A stretch of 6,155 nt of DNA. Source: Candidatus Bipolaricaulota bacterium (GTDB lineage: Bacteria; Bipolaricaulota; Bipolaricaulia; RBG-16-55-9). The notes beneath the pieces are model-generated. The model did no database searches and had not been told where the DNA came from. It worked only from the letters and a program-made list of their open reading frames with translations. The stretch's first letter is position 1. Each line of letters begins with the position of its first letter. A program made the translations under genes and the position numbers. The stretch spans positions 1-6,155 of the forward strand of contig WFPR01000004.1 in NCBI GenBank assembly GCA_015487455.1, in the 5' to 3' direction. Positions 1 through 5,615 of this stretch are shown here, piece by piece.

Positions 1-788
1 CCCCGCTTCTGGTGGCCCTTGCCGAAGGGGGTCAGGGGGTGGCCGATCACGGCCTGAGCGCAGAAGCGATTCACGGCGGTCCCGAAGCACTGGTCGAAGT
101 CGAAGCGGGTGAGCAGCCGCTCGTCGTCGCCCATCTCGTCGATGCGGGTCCCGAAGACCACGCCCTGCATGATGTCCGTGGAGCGCAGGCCCCAGATGCG
201 GCAGGCGAACATGATGTTGTTCGAGTCGTGGACCTTGGACCAGTGGTACCACGAGCCCGCCTGCCGCGGGAAGGGGAGCACGTCCTTGCGGCCCTTGTAC
301 TCGATCTCGAAGAAGCCCTCGGGGATGTCGATGTTGGGGGTGCCGTACTCGCCCATCGTGCCCAGCTTCACCAGGTGCGCCTCGGGGCAGACGGCCTTCA
401 TGGCGTAGAGGATGTTGAGGGTGCCGACGATGTTGTTCGTCTGGGTGAAGACGCAGTGGTGGACGTCGATCATGGAGTAGGGGGCCGAGGGCATCTCGCC
501 GAAGTGGACGATCGCCTCGGGCTGAAACTCCCGAAAGAAGCCCTCGACGAACGCGTAGTCGCGCAGGTCTCCCTTCTTGAACAAGATCTCCTTGCCAAAG
601 CGCTCCTTGAACGCCTGGAGGCGCTCCTCCATGGAACGGATGGGGGTGGCACTCCAAGAGCCCATCTCTTCCACCCATTGGCGCCTCAGGAACAAATCTG
701 CCCCGGCGATCTCGTGGCCGCGCGCGGCCAGGTACAGCGCGAGCGACCACCCCAGATACCCGTCGATGCCCGCGATGAAGACCCGCAT
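1..788 (-). CDS. sqdB: UDP-sulfoquinovose synthase (SQD1/SqdB), 3' part cut off by window edge
   Basis: This enzyme makes UDP-sulfoquinovose from UDP-glucose and sulfite using bound NAD, the committed step to sulfolipid or sulfoquinovose-bearing glycans, in the cytoplasm. The visible 262 codons are roughly the first two thirds of a family about 400 residues long. They show an N-terminal Rossmann NAD site (GIDGYLGW, residues 7-14), the family signature GEMPSAPYSM (97-106), TMGEYGTPNID (144-154) and the short-chain dehydrogenase YxxxK (Y181, K185). T144, Y181 and K185 fall within one position of the catalytic T145, Y182 and K186 of Arabidopsis SQD1. The ATG at 788 is preceded by AAAGGAGG eight bases upstream. 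It lies 74 bases after cysH, which makes the sulfite it consumes, so co-expression is likely. Archaeal Agl3 belongs to the same family, so the final product (lipid or glycan) cannot be told from this gene alone. Confidence 0.95.
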   Translation of the reverse strand, partial: MRVFIAGIDGYLGWSLALYLAARGHEIAGADLFLRRQWVEEMGSWSATPIRSMEERLQAFKERFGKEILFKKGDLRDYAFVEGFFREFQPEAIVHFGEMPSAPYSMIDVHHCVFTQTNNIVGTLNILYAMKAVCPEAHLVKLGTMGEYGTPNIDIPEGFFEIEYKGRKDVLPFPRQAGSWYHWSKVHDSNNIMFACRIWGLRSTDIMQGVVFGTRIDEMGDDERLLTRFDFDQCFGTAVNRFCAQAVIGHPLTPFGKGHQKR

Positions 789-796
789 CGCTCCTG

Positions 797-804
797 CCTC
801 CTTT
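797..804 (-). promoter_or_regulatory. Shine-Dalgarno site of sqdB
   Basis: The minus strand reads AAAGGAGG, an almost ideal anti-16S match, eight bases before the ATG at 788. It fixes the sqdB start. A second purine-rich block (GGAGGAGGAAG) lies just upstream, so the 74-base cysH-sqdB spacer is largely ribosome-binding sequence. No promoter or terminator is evident in it. Confidence 0.8.
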
Positions 805-862
805 CTTCCTCCTCCGTGGGTGGGTTCGCTCCCTCGCCTCGTTGCCCATGCGTTCGATCGGG

Positions 863-1573
863 TCACGAGCGCACGTGCAGGCCACACTCCTTCGTGTCGG
901 GGGACTCCCACCACCAGCGCCCGGCCCGCTCCGGCTCGTTCGGCCCCACGGGGCGGGTGCAGGGGGCGCATCCGATGCTCTTGAAGCCGCGATCGTACAA
1001 GGCGTTGTACGGCAGGTTGCGCTCCCGCACGTAGCGCCAGACGTCCTCCCGGGTCCAGTCGGCCAGGGGATTGAGCTTCAAGAGGCCGCCGTGGGCCTCG
1101 TCGACCTCGACCTTCTGGAGCCCGGCGCGGGTGGGGCTCTGCTCCCGCCGCAGACCCGTCACCCACGCCTTGACGCCTTTTAGGGCTCGCTTCAAGGGCT
1201 CCACCTTGCGCACCCGGCAGCAGAGCTTGCGCAGCTCCACGCTCTTGTAAAAGAGGTTCATCCCGTGCTCCCGCACCATCCGTTCGACGGCCCCGAAGTC
1301 GGGGAAGTACACCTCGATCTCGAGGCCGTAGCGCTCTCGCACCCGGTCAACGAGATCGTACGTCTCCTGATGGAGGCGGCCCGTGTCCAGCGTGAACACC
1401 CGAGGGGCTTCTACAAGCTGGGTGAGCATGTCCAGCACCACGAGGTCCTCGGCGCTGAAGCTGCAGGCGAGCTTGAGGTGAGGATGGAAACGCTCGACGG
1501 CCCAGGCGAGCAGGTCCTGAGCCGGAAGGGCCTGAAGCGCTTCAAGCTCGCTTGCGGGGACGTTCACCGCCAT
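863..1573 (-). CDS. cysH: Assimilatory adenylylsulfate (APS/PAPS) reductase, iron-sulfur type
   Basis: The protein reduces APS (or PAPS) to sulfite with thioredoxin as electron donor. Its 236 residues match the usual family length. It has the PP-loop-like nucleotide motif SFSAED (38-43), LDTGRLHQET (62-71), and the cysteine pattern of [4Fe-4S] APS reductases: C118-C119 paired with C202 and C205 (GCAPC). The catalytic cysteine is in ECGLH near the C-terminus (C230). The double-cysteine plus CxxC set is typical of APS-specific enzymes, whereas classic enterobacterial PAPS reductases lack it. Some cluster-containing homologues accept both substrates, so specificity is inferred. The ATG at 1573 has AAAGGAGG six bases upstream, overlapping the stop codon of the regulator gene, which implies co-transcription. 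The gene sits directly before sqdB, suggesting that its sulfite feeds sulfoquinovose synthesis. Confidence 0.95.
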   Translation of the reverse strand: MAVNVPASELEALQALPAQDLLAWAVERFHPHLKLACSFSAEDLVVLDMLTQLVEAPRVFTLDTGRLHQETYDLVDRVRERYGLEIEVYFPDFGAVERMVREHGMNLFYKSVELRKLCCRVRKVEPLKRALKGVKAWVTGLRREQSPTRAGLQKVEVDEAHGGLLKLNPLADWTREDVWRYVRERNLPYNALYDRGFKSIGCAPCTRPVGPNEPERAGRWWWESPDTKECGLHVRS

Positions 1574-1579
1574 CGAGGG

Positions 1580-1587
1580 CCTCCTTT
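1580..1587 (-). promoter_or_regulatory. Shine-Dalgarno site of cysH, overlapping the regulator stop codon
   Basis: AAAGGAGG on the minus strand lies six bases before the cysH ATG. Its first two bases are part of the TAA stop of the upstream regulator (1588-1586). The arrangement leaves no room for a separate promoter right before cysH and supports one transcript for regulator, cysH and sqdB. Confidence 0.8.
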
Positions 1588-2257
1588 AAAAGCCCAACAC
1601 GCGGATGCCTTGAGCTTTTACGGGCTCCAGCCTCTCGTAAATTTGATCCCGGTAGCGGAACGTCGTAACGATCACGGCATCGGGTTTAGGTCTGAGCTTG
1701 AGGATGTCGTCGCAGGCGATGACGGGATAGCCGAAGAAGGGCTTGCCCTGCTTGGCCGGGTCGTCATCGACGATGGCGAGGAGGTTGAGCGTCGTCCCCT
1801 CGAGGGCTTGCAGGAGCACCTCCGTGACCTGACCGGCGCTGTAGAAGACGATCGTCCTCAGGTCAAAGCGCCGCTGATGCTCCTGAAGGACGCGCCCCAG
1901 CTCCGCCTTCCCGTGCTGGAACAGCTGGAAGGTTTCGCGAATGTAGGCGACCATGAGTTCCCGTCGGCGGGCTTCCCCCTTGGGCGTGAGGCGATACGCG
2001 AAGTCCCGCCGGTTGAGGGGGACGCGCTCCACGAGCCCTTGTTGCACGAACTCAAGGAGATATTGGTTGACCACCGCCGGGGAGAGTCCGGCCAGCCGAC
2101 CCAGCGTCCGCTGGGTGAGCCCTTCGAGTTCCTGTCGGGCGAGCGCCTCCAGCATGAAGTACTGCTTGAGCCGCTTGGCGGGCTTGAAGTACCGAAACCC
2201 CCTCAGGGCGGACGAGAGCCCGACCGGGGACGGGACCGTCGACGCTCGCGCTTCCAT
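1586..2257 (-). CDS. Winged-helix transcriptional regulator fused to a Rossmann-like domain
   Basis: This is a putative DNA-binding regulator of 223 residues. The N-terminal half has a helix-turn-helix (about 47-72, with LAGLSPAVVNQYLLEF) and a wing ending in YRLTPKGEARR (88-98), as in MarR-like or 'EPS-associated' regulators. A helical linker (about 99-132) leads to a C-terminal alpha/beta domain (134-223) with YSAGQ in place of a classical glycine loop, then LLAIVDDDPAKQG (159-171) and DAVIVTTF (193-200). That domain resembles the nucleotide-binding domain in front of nucleotide-sugar dehydratases and the C-terminal part of sugar C-methyltransferases. A nucleotide-sugar ligand is inferred, not shown. 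The ATG at 2257 is chosen because a promoter and an AAGGTGG sequence lie just before it. The frame stays open to an ATG at 2401, but those 48 extra residues are low-complexity and lack a ribosome site. It is 12 bases from cysH, so it probably controls the cysH-sqdB unit. Confidence 0.85.
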   Translation of the reverse strand: MEARASTVPSPVGLSSALRGFRYFKPAKRLKQYFMLEALARQELEGLTQRTLGRLAGLSPAVVNQYLLEFVQQGLVERVPLNRRDFAYRLTPKGEARRRELMVAYIRETFQLFQHGKAELGRVLQEHQRRFDLRTIVFYSAGQVTEVLLQALEGTTLNLLAIVDDDPAKQGKPFFGYPVIACDDILKLRPKPDAVIVTTFRYRDQIYERLEPVKAQGIRVLGF

Positions 2258-2267
2258 GGCGGGGCCC

Positions 2268-2296
2268 ACCTTACACCCATTTCGTTTGTTTGTCAA
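2268..2296 (-). promoter_or_regulatory. Putative sigma70-type promoter of the regulator-cysH-sqdB unit
   Basis: On the minus strand a perfect -35 TTGACA (2296-2291) is followed after exactly 17 bases by TAAGGT (2273-2268), which matches the -10 consensus at positions 1, 2 and 6. The expected start of transcription is near 2261, only about four bases before the regulator ATG. The mRNA would then be nearly leaderless. Alternatively, if transcription starts further upstream, AAGGTGG within the same stretch could act as the ribosome site. Confidence 0.6.
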
Positions 2297-2301
2297 GCGA
2301 A
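2281..2301. repeat. Imperfect inverted repeat over the -35 box, candidate operator
   Basis: Plus-strand arms TTCGTTTG (2281-2288) and CAAGCGAA (2294-2301) are complementary at 7 of 8 positions around a 5-base spacer. The site covers the TTGACA hexamer at 2291-2296. A dyad at this position is typical of repressor binding that blocks RNA polymerase. The adjacent winged-helix protein is the obvious candidate to bind it, but this is inference. It is AT-richer than its surroundings. Confidence 0.5.
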
Positions 2302-2303
2302 CA

Positions 2304-2357
2304 TTACGGCTCGAAGTTCGGCCCGCGGACCTTCCCCTCGACGTAGACGACGCCCAT
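2304..2357 (-). pseudogene. Probable 5' remnant of a second retropepsin-like aspartic protease
   Basis: A 17-codon frame (ATG at 2357, TAA ending at 2304) reads MGVVYVEGKVRGPNFEP. This resembles the conserved opening of small bacterial clan-AA aspartic proteases, which commonly begin MGxxYVEGxVxGP, as recalled from the family. It also resembles the start of the intact neighbour (MGEVYVELEL). The DTGA catalytic segment that should follow 20-25 residues later is absent; the frame instead stops and promoter sequence begins. The simplest reading is a truncated tandem relative. A short leader peptide is possible, but its ribosome site is poor (GAGGG 12 bases upstream). Confidence 0.45.
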
Positions 2358-2397
2358 GCTTTGCTTTTACCCTCTGTCTGAGCTTGCCCTCCCTCAC

Positions 2398-2817
2398 TCA
2401 TTTGAGCTTCAGGGTGGGGAAGTAGGGCGACTCGGGCCGGGGGACGAGCTTCCCCTCCCGGGGGTCGACGACGAGGTCCAGCTCTTCAAGGATGACGTGG
2501 CCGAGGAGGGGCTCCGAGCCCGGCGGGCCCACCACGCAGCGCGTCTCCATGCTGCGATTACCGACCCGAACGGTGACCACCCCCGCCGTCGCCCGCTCCT
2601 CCTTGCGCTCGTCGGCGTACACCACGATGATCTTGCCCATGCGCTCCAGCCCCAGCGCGTCCACCAAATCCTCGGGGAGCACGAGCAACGTCGCCCCCGT
2701 GTCGGCCAGCACCCGCACCGTGGCCGAGCGGACCTCTTCCTCCTTCAAATAGCCCCGCCGGGCCAGGACCCGATCGGCGTAGTTCTCTAGCTCCAGCTCG
2801 ACATAGACCTCCCCCAT
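2398..2817 (-). CDS. Small retropepsin-like (clan AA) aspartic protease family protein
   Basis: This single-domain protein of 139 residues resembles retroviral proteases, which act as homodimers with one catalytic aspartate per subunit. The active-site motif is DTGAT (D39-T43) preceded by hydrophobic strand residues. A second typical element, a hydrophobic pair plus glycine (LLG, 104-106), follows, with VILEELDLVVD just after it. There is no signal peptide or membrane segment, so it is probably cytoplasmic. The ATG at 2817 is preferred over the GTG at 2820 because family members begin MGE. This ATG shares its A with the TGA of the upstream nuclease-like gene (TGATG), suggesting translational coupling. 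The substrate of such proteins is generally unknown. A partner role with the neighbouring Uma2-like protein is only suggested by position. Confidence 0.85.
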   Translation of the reverse strand: MGEVYVELELENYADRVLARRGYLKEEEVRSATVRVLADTGATLLVLPEDLVDALGLERMGKIIVVYADERKEERATAGVVTVRVGNRSMETRCVVGPPGSEPLLGHVILEELDLVVDPREGKLVPRPESPYFPTLKLK

Positions 2818-3446
2818 CACCCGAGCACCCCCAGCTCCTTAAGCACGCTCAGGGTGGGCGAGAGCGGCTCCTGCCAGAGCCAGTCCTCCCGGAGCCAAAA
2901 GCCCTTCAGGGCCTCAGAGCGATACACGCCCTCTTGGGGGCGGCGGCGCTCGTAGCGGCCGTCCTCCCCCAGCACGTAGAAGTCGGCCCGTTGCTCGTCG
3001 GGGTCGATGAGCCAATACTCGCGAACCCCGCCCGCCTCGTACTCCGCGAACTTCTCACCGCGGTCCCTTAAGCGACTGTCGGGGGAGACGATTTCCACGA
3101 CGAGATCCGCCGGGCCGTCCAGATGCGTGTCTTTAAGGCGATCGATGTGCTCCTTAGCGACGAATAAAATATCGGGCTCGCGCCCCCGGCGGACGGCCCC
3201 CAGCTTCATCGGGAAGGGGGCGCTGAGCACCTTTCCTAAGCCCTTCGTCTCCGCATAGGTCCGCAGGACGCTGAACAGGAACCCCGCAATATCTTGATGC
3301 CGCGTGTTCGCAGGCGAGAGCATCACGACCTCCCCGTCGACCCACTCGGCCCAGGTGTCCTCGTCGAGCCACTCCAAATACTCCTCGAAGCTCATCGGCC
3401 CCGGCGGGACGTTTTTCGCTTGGCGCTCCTCGTGCACGGCTTTCAT
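2817..3446 (-). CDS. Uma2-family (DUF820) PD-(D/E)XK nuclease-like protein
   Basis: The 209 residues carry the hallmarks of the Uma2 family of restriction-endonuclease-fold proteins. These are an N-terminal MSFEEYLEWLD start of the fold (from 18), EWVDGEVV (34-41), the first acidic residue in EPDILFV (D92), the second in DLVVEIVSPDS (E118), and K132 in EKFAEYEAGGVREYWLID. D92, E118 and K132 fit the PD-(D/E)XK catalytic set, so nuclease activity is plausible. The family occurs in many copies in Cyanobacteria, Chloroflexota and other thermophile-rich groups, and its biological role is largely uncharacterised. The start at 3446 lies 27 bases after the stop of the ATP sulfurylase fusion and has only a weak ribosome site. 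M18 is an alternative start but would trim only a poorly conserved tail. The gene overlaps the protease start by one base. Confidence 0.9.
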   Translation of the reverse strand: MKAVHEERQAKNVPPGPMSFEEYLEWLDEDTWAEWVDGEVVMLSPANTRHQDIAGFLFSVLRTYAETKGLGKVLSAPFPMKLGAVRRGREPDILFVAKEHIDRLKDTHLDGPADLVVEIVSPDSRLRDRGEKFAEYEAGGVREYWLIDPDEQRADFYVLGEDGRYERRRPQEGVYRSEALKGFWLREDWLWQEPLSPTLSVLKELGVLG

Positions 3447-3473
3447 TGAGCATCACCGCCCCCAGCGTAGGGG

Positions 3474-5222
3474 TCAACCCGTCGAGCTGCAAACGTCGAC
3501 GCCGTCAGCGGCGGGGAGGTAGCCCTGCTTGGCTAAATAGCTCAACACCCGCTGGGCGGCCTCCTCCGGCGTCAGCTCCGTGGTGTCGACGATCACTTCG
3601 GGGGCCTCCGGCGGCTCGTAGGGGTCGTCGATCCCCGTGAAGTGCTTGATGAGCCCGGCGCGCGCCTTGGCGTAGAGCCCCTTGCGGTCCCGCTTCTCAC
3701 ACACCTCCAAGGGCGTGGCCACGTACACCTCGACGAAGCCCCCATATTGTGAAACGAGCTCGCGCACCTCCCGCCTTACGGAGCGGTACGGCGCGATCAG
3801 GGCGCAGATCGCGATCCCGCCGTTCTTCGTGATCTCGGCGGCCACGAAGCCGACCCGGCGCACGTTCATCTCGCGATCTTTGCGGGTGAAGCCCAGCTCC
3901 TGGCTCAAATACCGTCGCACGATGTCGCCGTCCAGGAGGGTGACGGGCCGGGTGCCCAGCTCCATCAGCTTGGCGAAGAGCACGCCCGCGATCGTCGACT
4001 TCCCGGCCCCCGAGAGGCCCGTGAGGAAGATCGTGAAGCCCTGCTCGGCGGGCGGCGGGTAGGCCCGCTTCAGCTCCCGAACGACCTCCGGGTACGTGAA
4101 CCAGTCGGGGAGGGGCTCGCCGCGGCGCAGCCGTCGGCGCAACTCCGTCCCCGAGAGCGTAAGCACTTGAGCGCCCTCGGGCACCTCCGAGCGGAAGACG
4201 TAGCGCCTTTGTCCCGCGACGTAGACCATCTCCTCATAAGCCAAGATCTGAACGCCCAGCTCCTCCTCGTGCTTCTTGGCCAGCTCCTGGGCGGCGTAGG
4301 GTTCGTAGAAGGGCGTCCCGTCGGGGCGGCGCGGCCCGGCGTGGTCCCGCCCGACGATGAAGTGCGTGCACCCGTAGTTTCTGCGAATAATGGCGTGCCA
4401 GAGGGCCTCCCGGGGCCCGGCCATCCGCATCGCCAGGGGCAGCAAGCTCAGCTGAACGCGATCTTGGGGGTACTGCTTGAGCACGGCTTGGTAGCAGCGC
4501 ACCCGGGTGAAGTAGTCGAGGTCGTACGGGCTCGTGCGCCCGACGGCCGGGTGGATGAGCAGCGCCCCCTGCGCCTCCTCCATGGCCCGCCTCGTCAGCT
4601 CGACGTGGGCCCTGTGCATCGGGTTGCGGGTCTGGAAGCCCACCACGCGGGTCCAGCCCCTCTGCCGAAAGAGCGCCCGCAGCTGACGGGGCGTGTGCCT
4701 CAAGGGCTTGAAGGTGTGGTGGGGGGGCAGCTCGAGCCCCTCGACGCGGCCGCCGACGTAGACGGGGTGCGTCTCGTGGAGCAGCCGGAAGACGCCGGGG
4801 TGGGCCTCGTCGTCCGTCCCGTACACGAGCCGGGCCTCTTCAAGACGATCGGGCTCCCAAACGGCCTCCACGGTGAGGACGGCCAGCGGGAGGCCCTCGG
4901 GGTGTCTCAGCACGACGCGATCGCCCTTTGAGAGCTTGTCGGCGAACTCAAAGGGGACGTCCAGCACGATCGGGATCGGCCAGAGGGTGCCGTCCTGGAG
5001 GCGCATGCGCTTCACGACCCCCTCGTAGTCGCCCCTCGTCAGGAAGCCCTCGAGGGGGGAGAAGGCGCCGTTGAGCAGCAGCTCTAAATCCCAGACCTGA
5101 CGCAGCGTGAGGTCCCACGACGGGAGTTCGACAAATTCCGCCCGCAGCTCCTCCGCCCGCCGCTCGTCGACCAAGAGCTCCTTCAGCGTGCCCTTGTAGG
5201 GCGAGACGATTTCATCTTGCAT
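3474..5222 (-). CDS. sat/cysC: Bifunctional ATP sulfurylase / APS kinase
   Basis: This cytoplasmic enzyme activates sulfate. Residues 1-385 are ATP sulfurylase (sulfate + ATP to APS + PPi), with QTRNPMHRAH (197-206), GRDHAG (291-296) and SGTELRRRL (357-365). Residues about 395-570 are APS kinase (APS + ATP to PAPS), with P-loop GLSGAGKST (402-410), LLDGDIVRR (429-437), NVRRVGFVA (453-461), RDRKGLYAKARAG (511-523) and FTGIDDPYE (528-536). All core nucleotide and substrate motifs are intact, so the kinase half is probably active, unlike the regulatory kinase-like domain of fungal enzymes. The serine phosphorylated in some APS kinases (ISPYR) is replaced by alanine (IAPYR, A477). The sulfurylase half lacks the cysteines that bind zinc in Thermus-type enzymes. 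The 582 residues fit known Sat-CysC fusions. The ATG at 5222 has GAGG seven bases upstream and lies nine bases after the MNT gene stop. Confidence 0.96.
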   Translation of the reverse strand: MQDEIVSPYKGTLKELLVDERRAEELRAEFVELPSWDLTLRQVWDLELLLNGAFSPLEGFLTRGDYEGVVKRMRLQDGTLWPIPIVLDVPFEFADKLSKGDRVVLRHPEGLPLAVLTVEAVWEPDRLEEARLVYGTDDEAHPGVFRLLHETHPVYVGGRVEGLELPPHHTFKPLRHTPRQLRALFRQRGWTRVVGFQTRNPMHRAHVELTRRAMEEAQGALLIHPAVGRTSPYDLDYFTRVRCYQAVLKQYPQDRVQLSLLPLAMRMAGPREALWHAIIRRNYGCTHFIVGRDHAGPRRPDGTPFYEPYAAQELAKKHEEELGVQILAYEEMVYVAGQRRYVFRSEVPEGAQVLTLSGTELRRRLRRGEPLPDWFTYPEVVRELKRAYPPPAEQGFTIFLTGLSGAGKSTIAGVLFAKLMELGTRPVTLLDGDIVRRYLSQELGFTRKDREMNVRRVGFVAAEITKNGGIAICALIAPYRSVRREVRELVSQYGGFVEVYVATPLEVCEKRDRKGLYAKARAGLIKHFTGIDDPYEPPEAPEVIVDTTELTPEEAAQRVLSYLAKQGYLPAADGVDVCSSTG

Positions 5223-5231
5223 TTAGGCGCC

Positions 5232-5615
5232 TCATCCCCCATCGCCCGCTTCGGCTTCGCACACCCAGACGATCTCGCGCTCCACGGTGCGGGGGAAGCT
5301 CGCCTTGGCTTTCAGTCGAGCCCATTCCGCCTCCGTGTAGACCCAGAGGTCCACGGGGACGGGGAGCGCCAGGGGGTCGGGCAGGTAGCGCGCCCGGCGG
5401 CGCTCGAAGGGCTCTTCTGCCTCCTCGACGACGATCAAGACGTCGAGGTCGCTGCCCACGCCCCAGTCCCCGCGGGCGTACGAGCCGAAGTAGCCCACTC
5501 GGACGACCTCGGGGCGCTCCCGGGCGAGCCGGGCGGCCCAGCGGCGGAGGGCCTCAACCGTCTCGCGGGCCGTGGGCCATCTGAGCACGGGCGAACGCAA
5601 CGACCTCACGGGCAT
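5232..5615 (-). CDS. MNT-domain nucleotidyltransferase, antitoxin-type partner of the HEPN protein
   Basis: This is a minimal nucleotidyltransferase of 127 residues. The polymerase-beta-fold signature GSX10DXD is exact: G44-S45, then D56 and D58 in GSYARGDWGVGSDLDVLIV. A likely third metal ligand is D89 in PVPVDLWVY. In characterised HEPN/MNT pairs the MNT protein neutralises the HEPN toxin, in some cases by transferring AMP onto it. That role is inferred here from pairing. The ATG at 5615 is supported by AGGAGG nine bases upstream (5630-5625), although this start lies 62 bases inside the HEPN gene. The residues encoded in the overlap (SPVLRWPTARETV) look like a genuine family N-terminus rather than random extension. 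The gene ends nine bases before the ATP sulfurylase fusion, so it may be co-transcribed with it. Confidence 0.88.
   Translation of the reverse strand: MPVRSLRSPVLRWPTARETVEALRRWAARLARERPEVVRVGYFGSYARGDWGVGSDLDVLIVVEEAEEPFERRRARYLPDPLALPVPVDLWVYTEAEWARLKAKASFPRTVEREIVWVCEAEAGDGG

Larger units (their letters stand above)
2258..2397. other. 140-base intergenic region between protease and regulator
   Basis: From right to left this spacer holds the 17-codon protease-like fragment, a weak imperfect hairpin (GGCTCGAA / TTCGGCC, around 2309-2323) without a following T run, the candidate operator, and the promoter. The stretch 2281-2306 is distinctly AT-rich compared with the rest of the window. It is the only intergenic region here with clear promoter character for minus-strand genes, so it marks the likely boundary between two transcription units. 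Confidence 0.55.

Noticed and set aside
789..849. Upstream ATG at 849 as an alternative sqdB start
   Set aside because: It is out of frame with sqdB, and the Rossmann glycine motif fits the ATG at 788 with its strong ribosome site.
12..1034. Long plus-strand open frame (340 codons) opposite sqdB and the end of cysH
   Set aside because: It is antisense to two genes with clear catalytic motifs, spans their boundary, and its translation is a low-complexity Ala/Gly/Val/Asp-rich string typical of the reverse complement of GC-rich codons.
2308..2326. Imperfect hairpin between protease and regulator as a terminator
   Set aside because: The stem is short and bulged and no T run follows on the minus strand.
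1265..2425. Plus-strand open frame of 386 codons opposite cysH, the regulator and the promoter region
   Set aside because: It runs through the intergenic promoter, has no recognisable domain, and is explained by codon bias on the opposite strand.
3447..3473. Possible promoter (TTGACC, 17 bases, GATGCT) before the Uma2 gene
   Set aside because: The -10 matches only three of six positions and the -35 is formed mostly by the sat/cysC stop region, so it is not convincing.
4167..4931. Plus-strand open frame of 254 codons opposite sat/cysC
   Set aside because: The opposite strand encodes the ATP sulfurylase active site; the translation here has no family motif.
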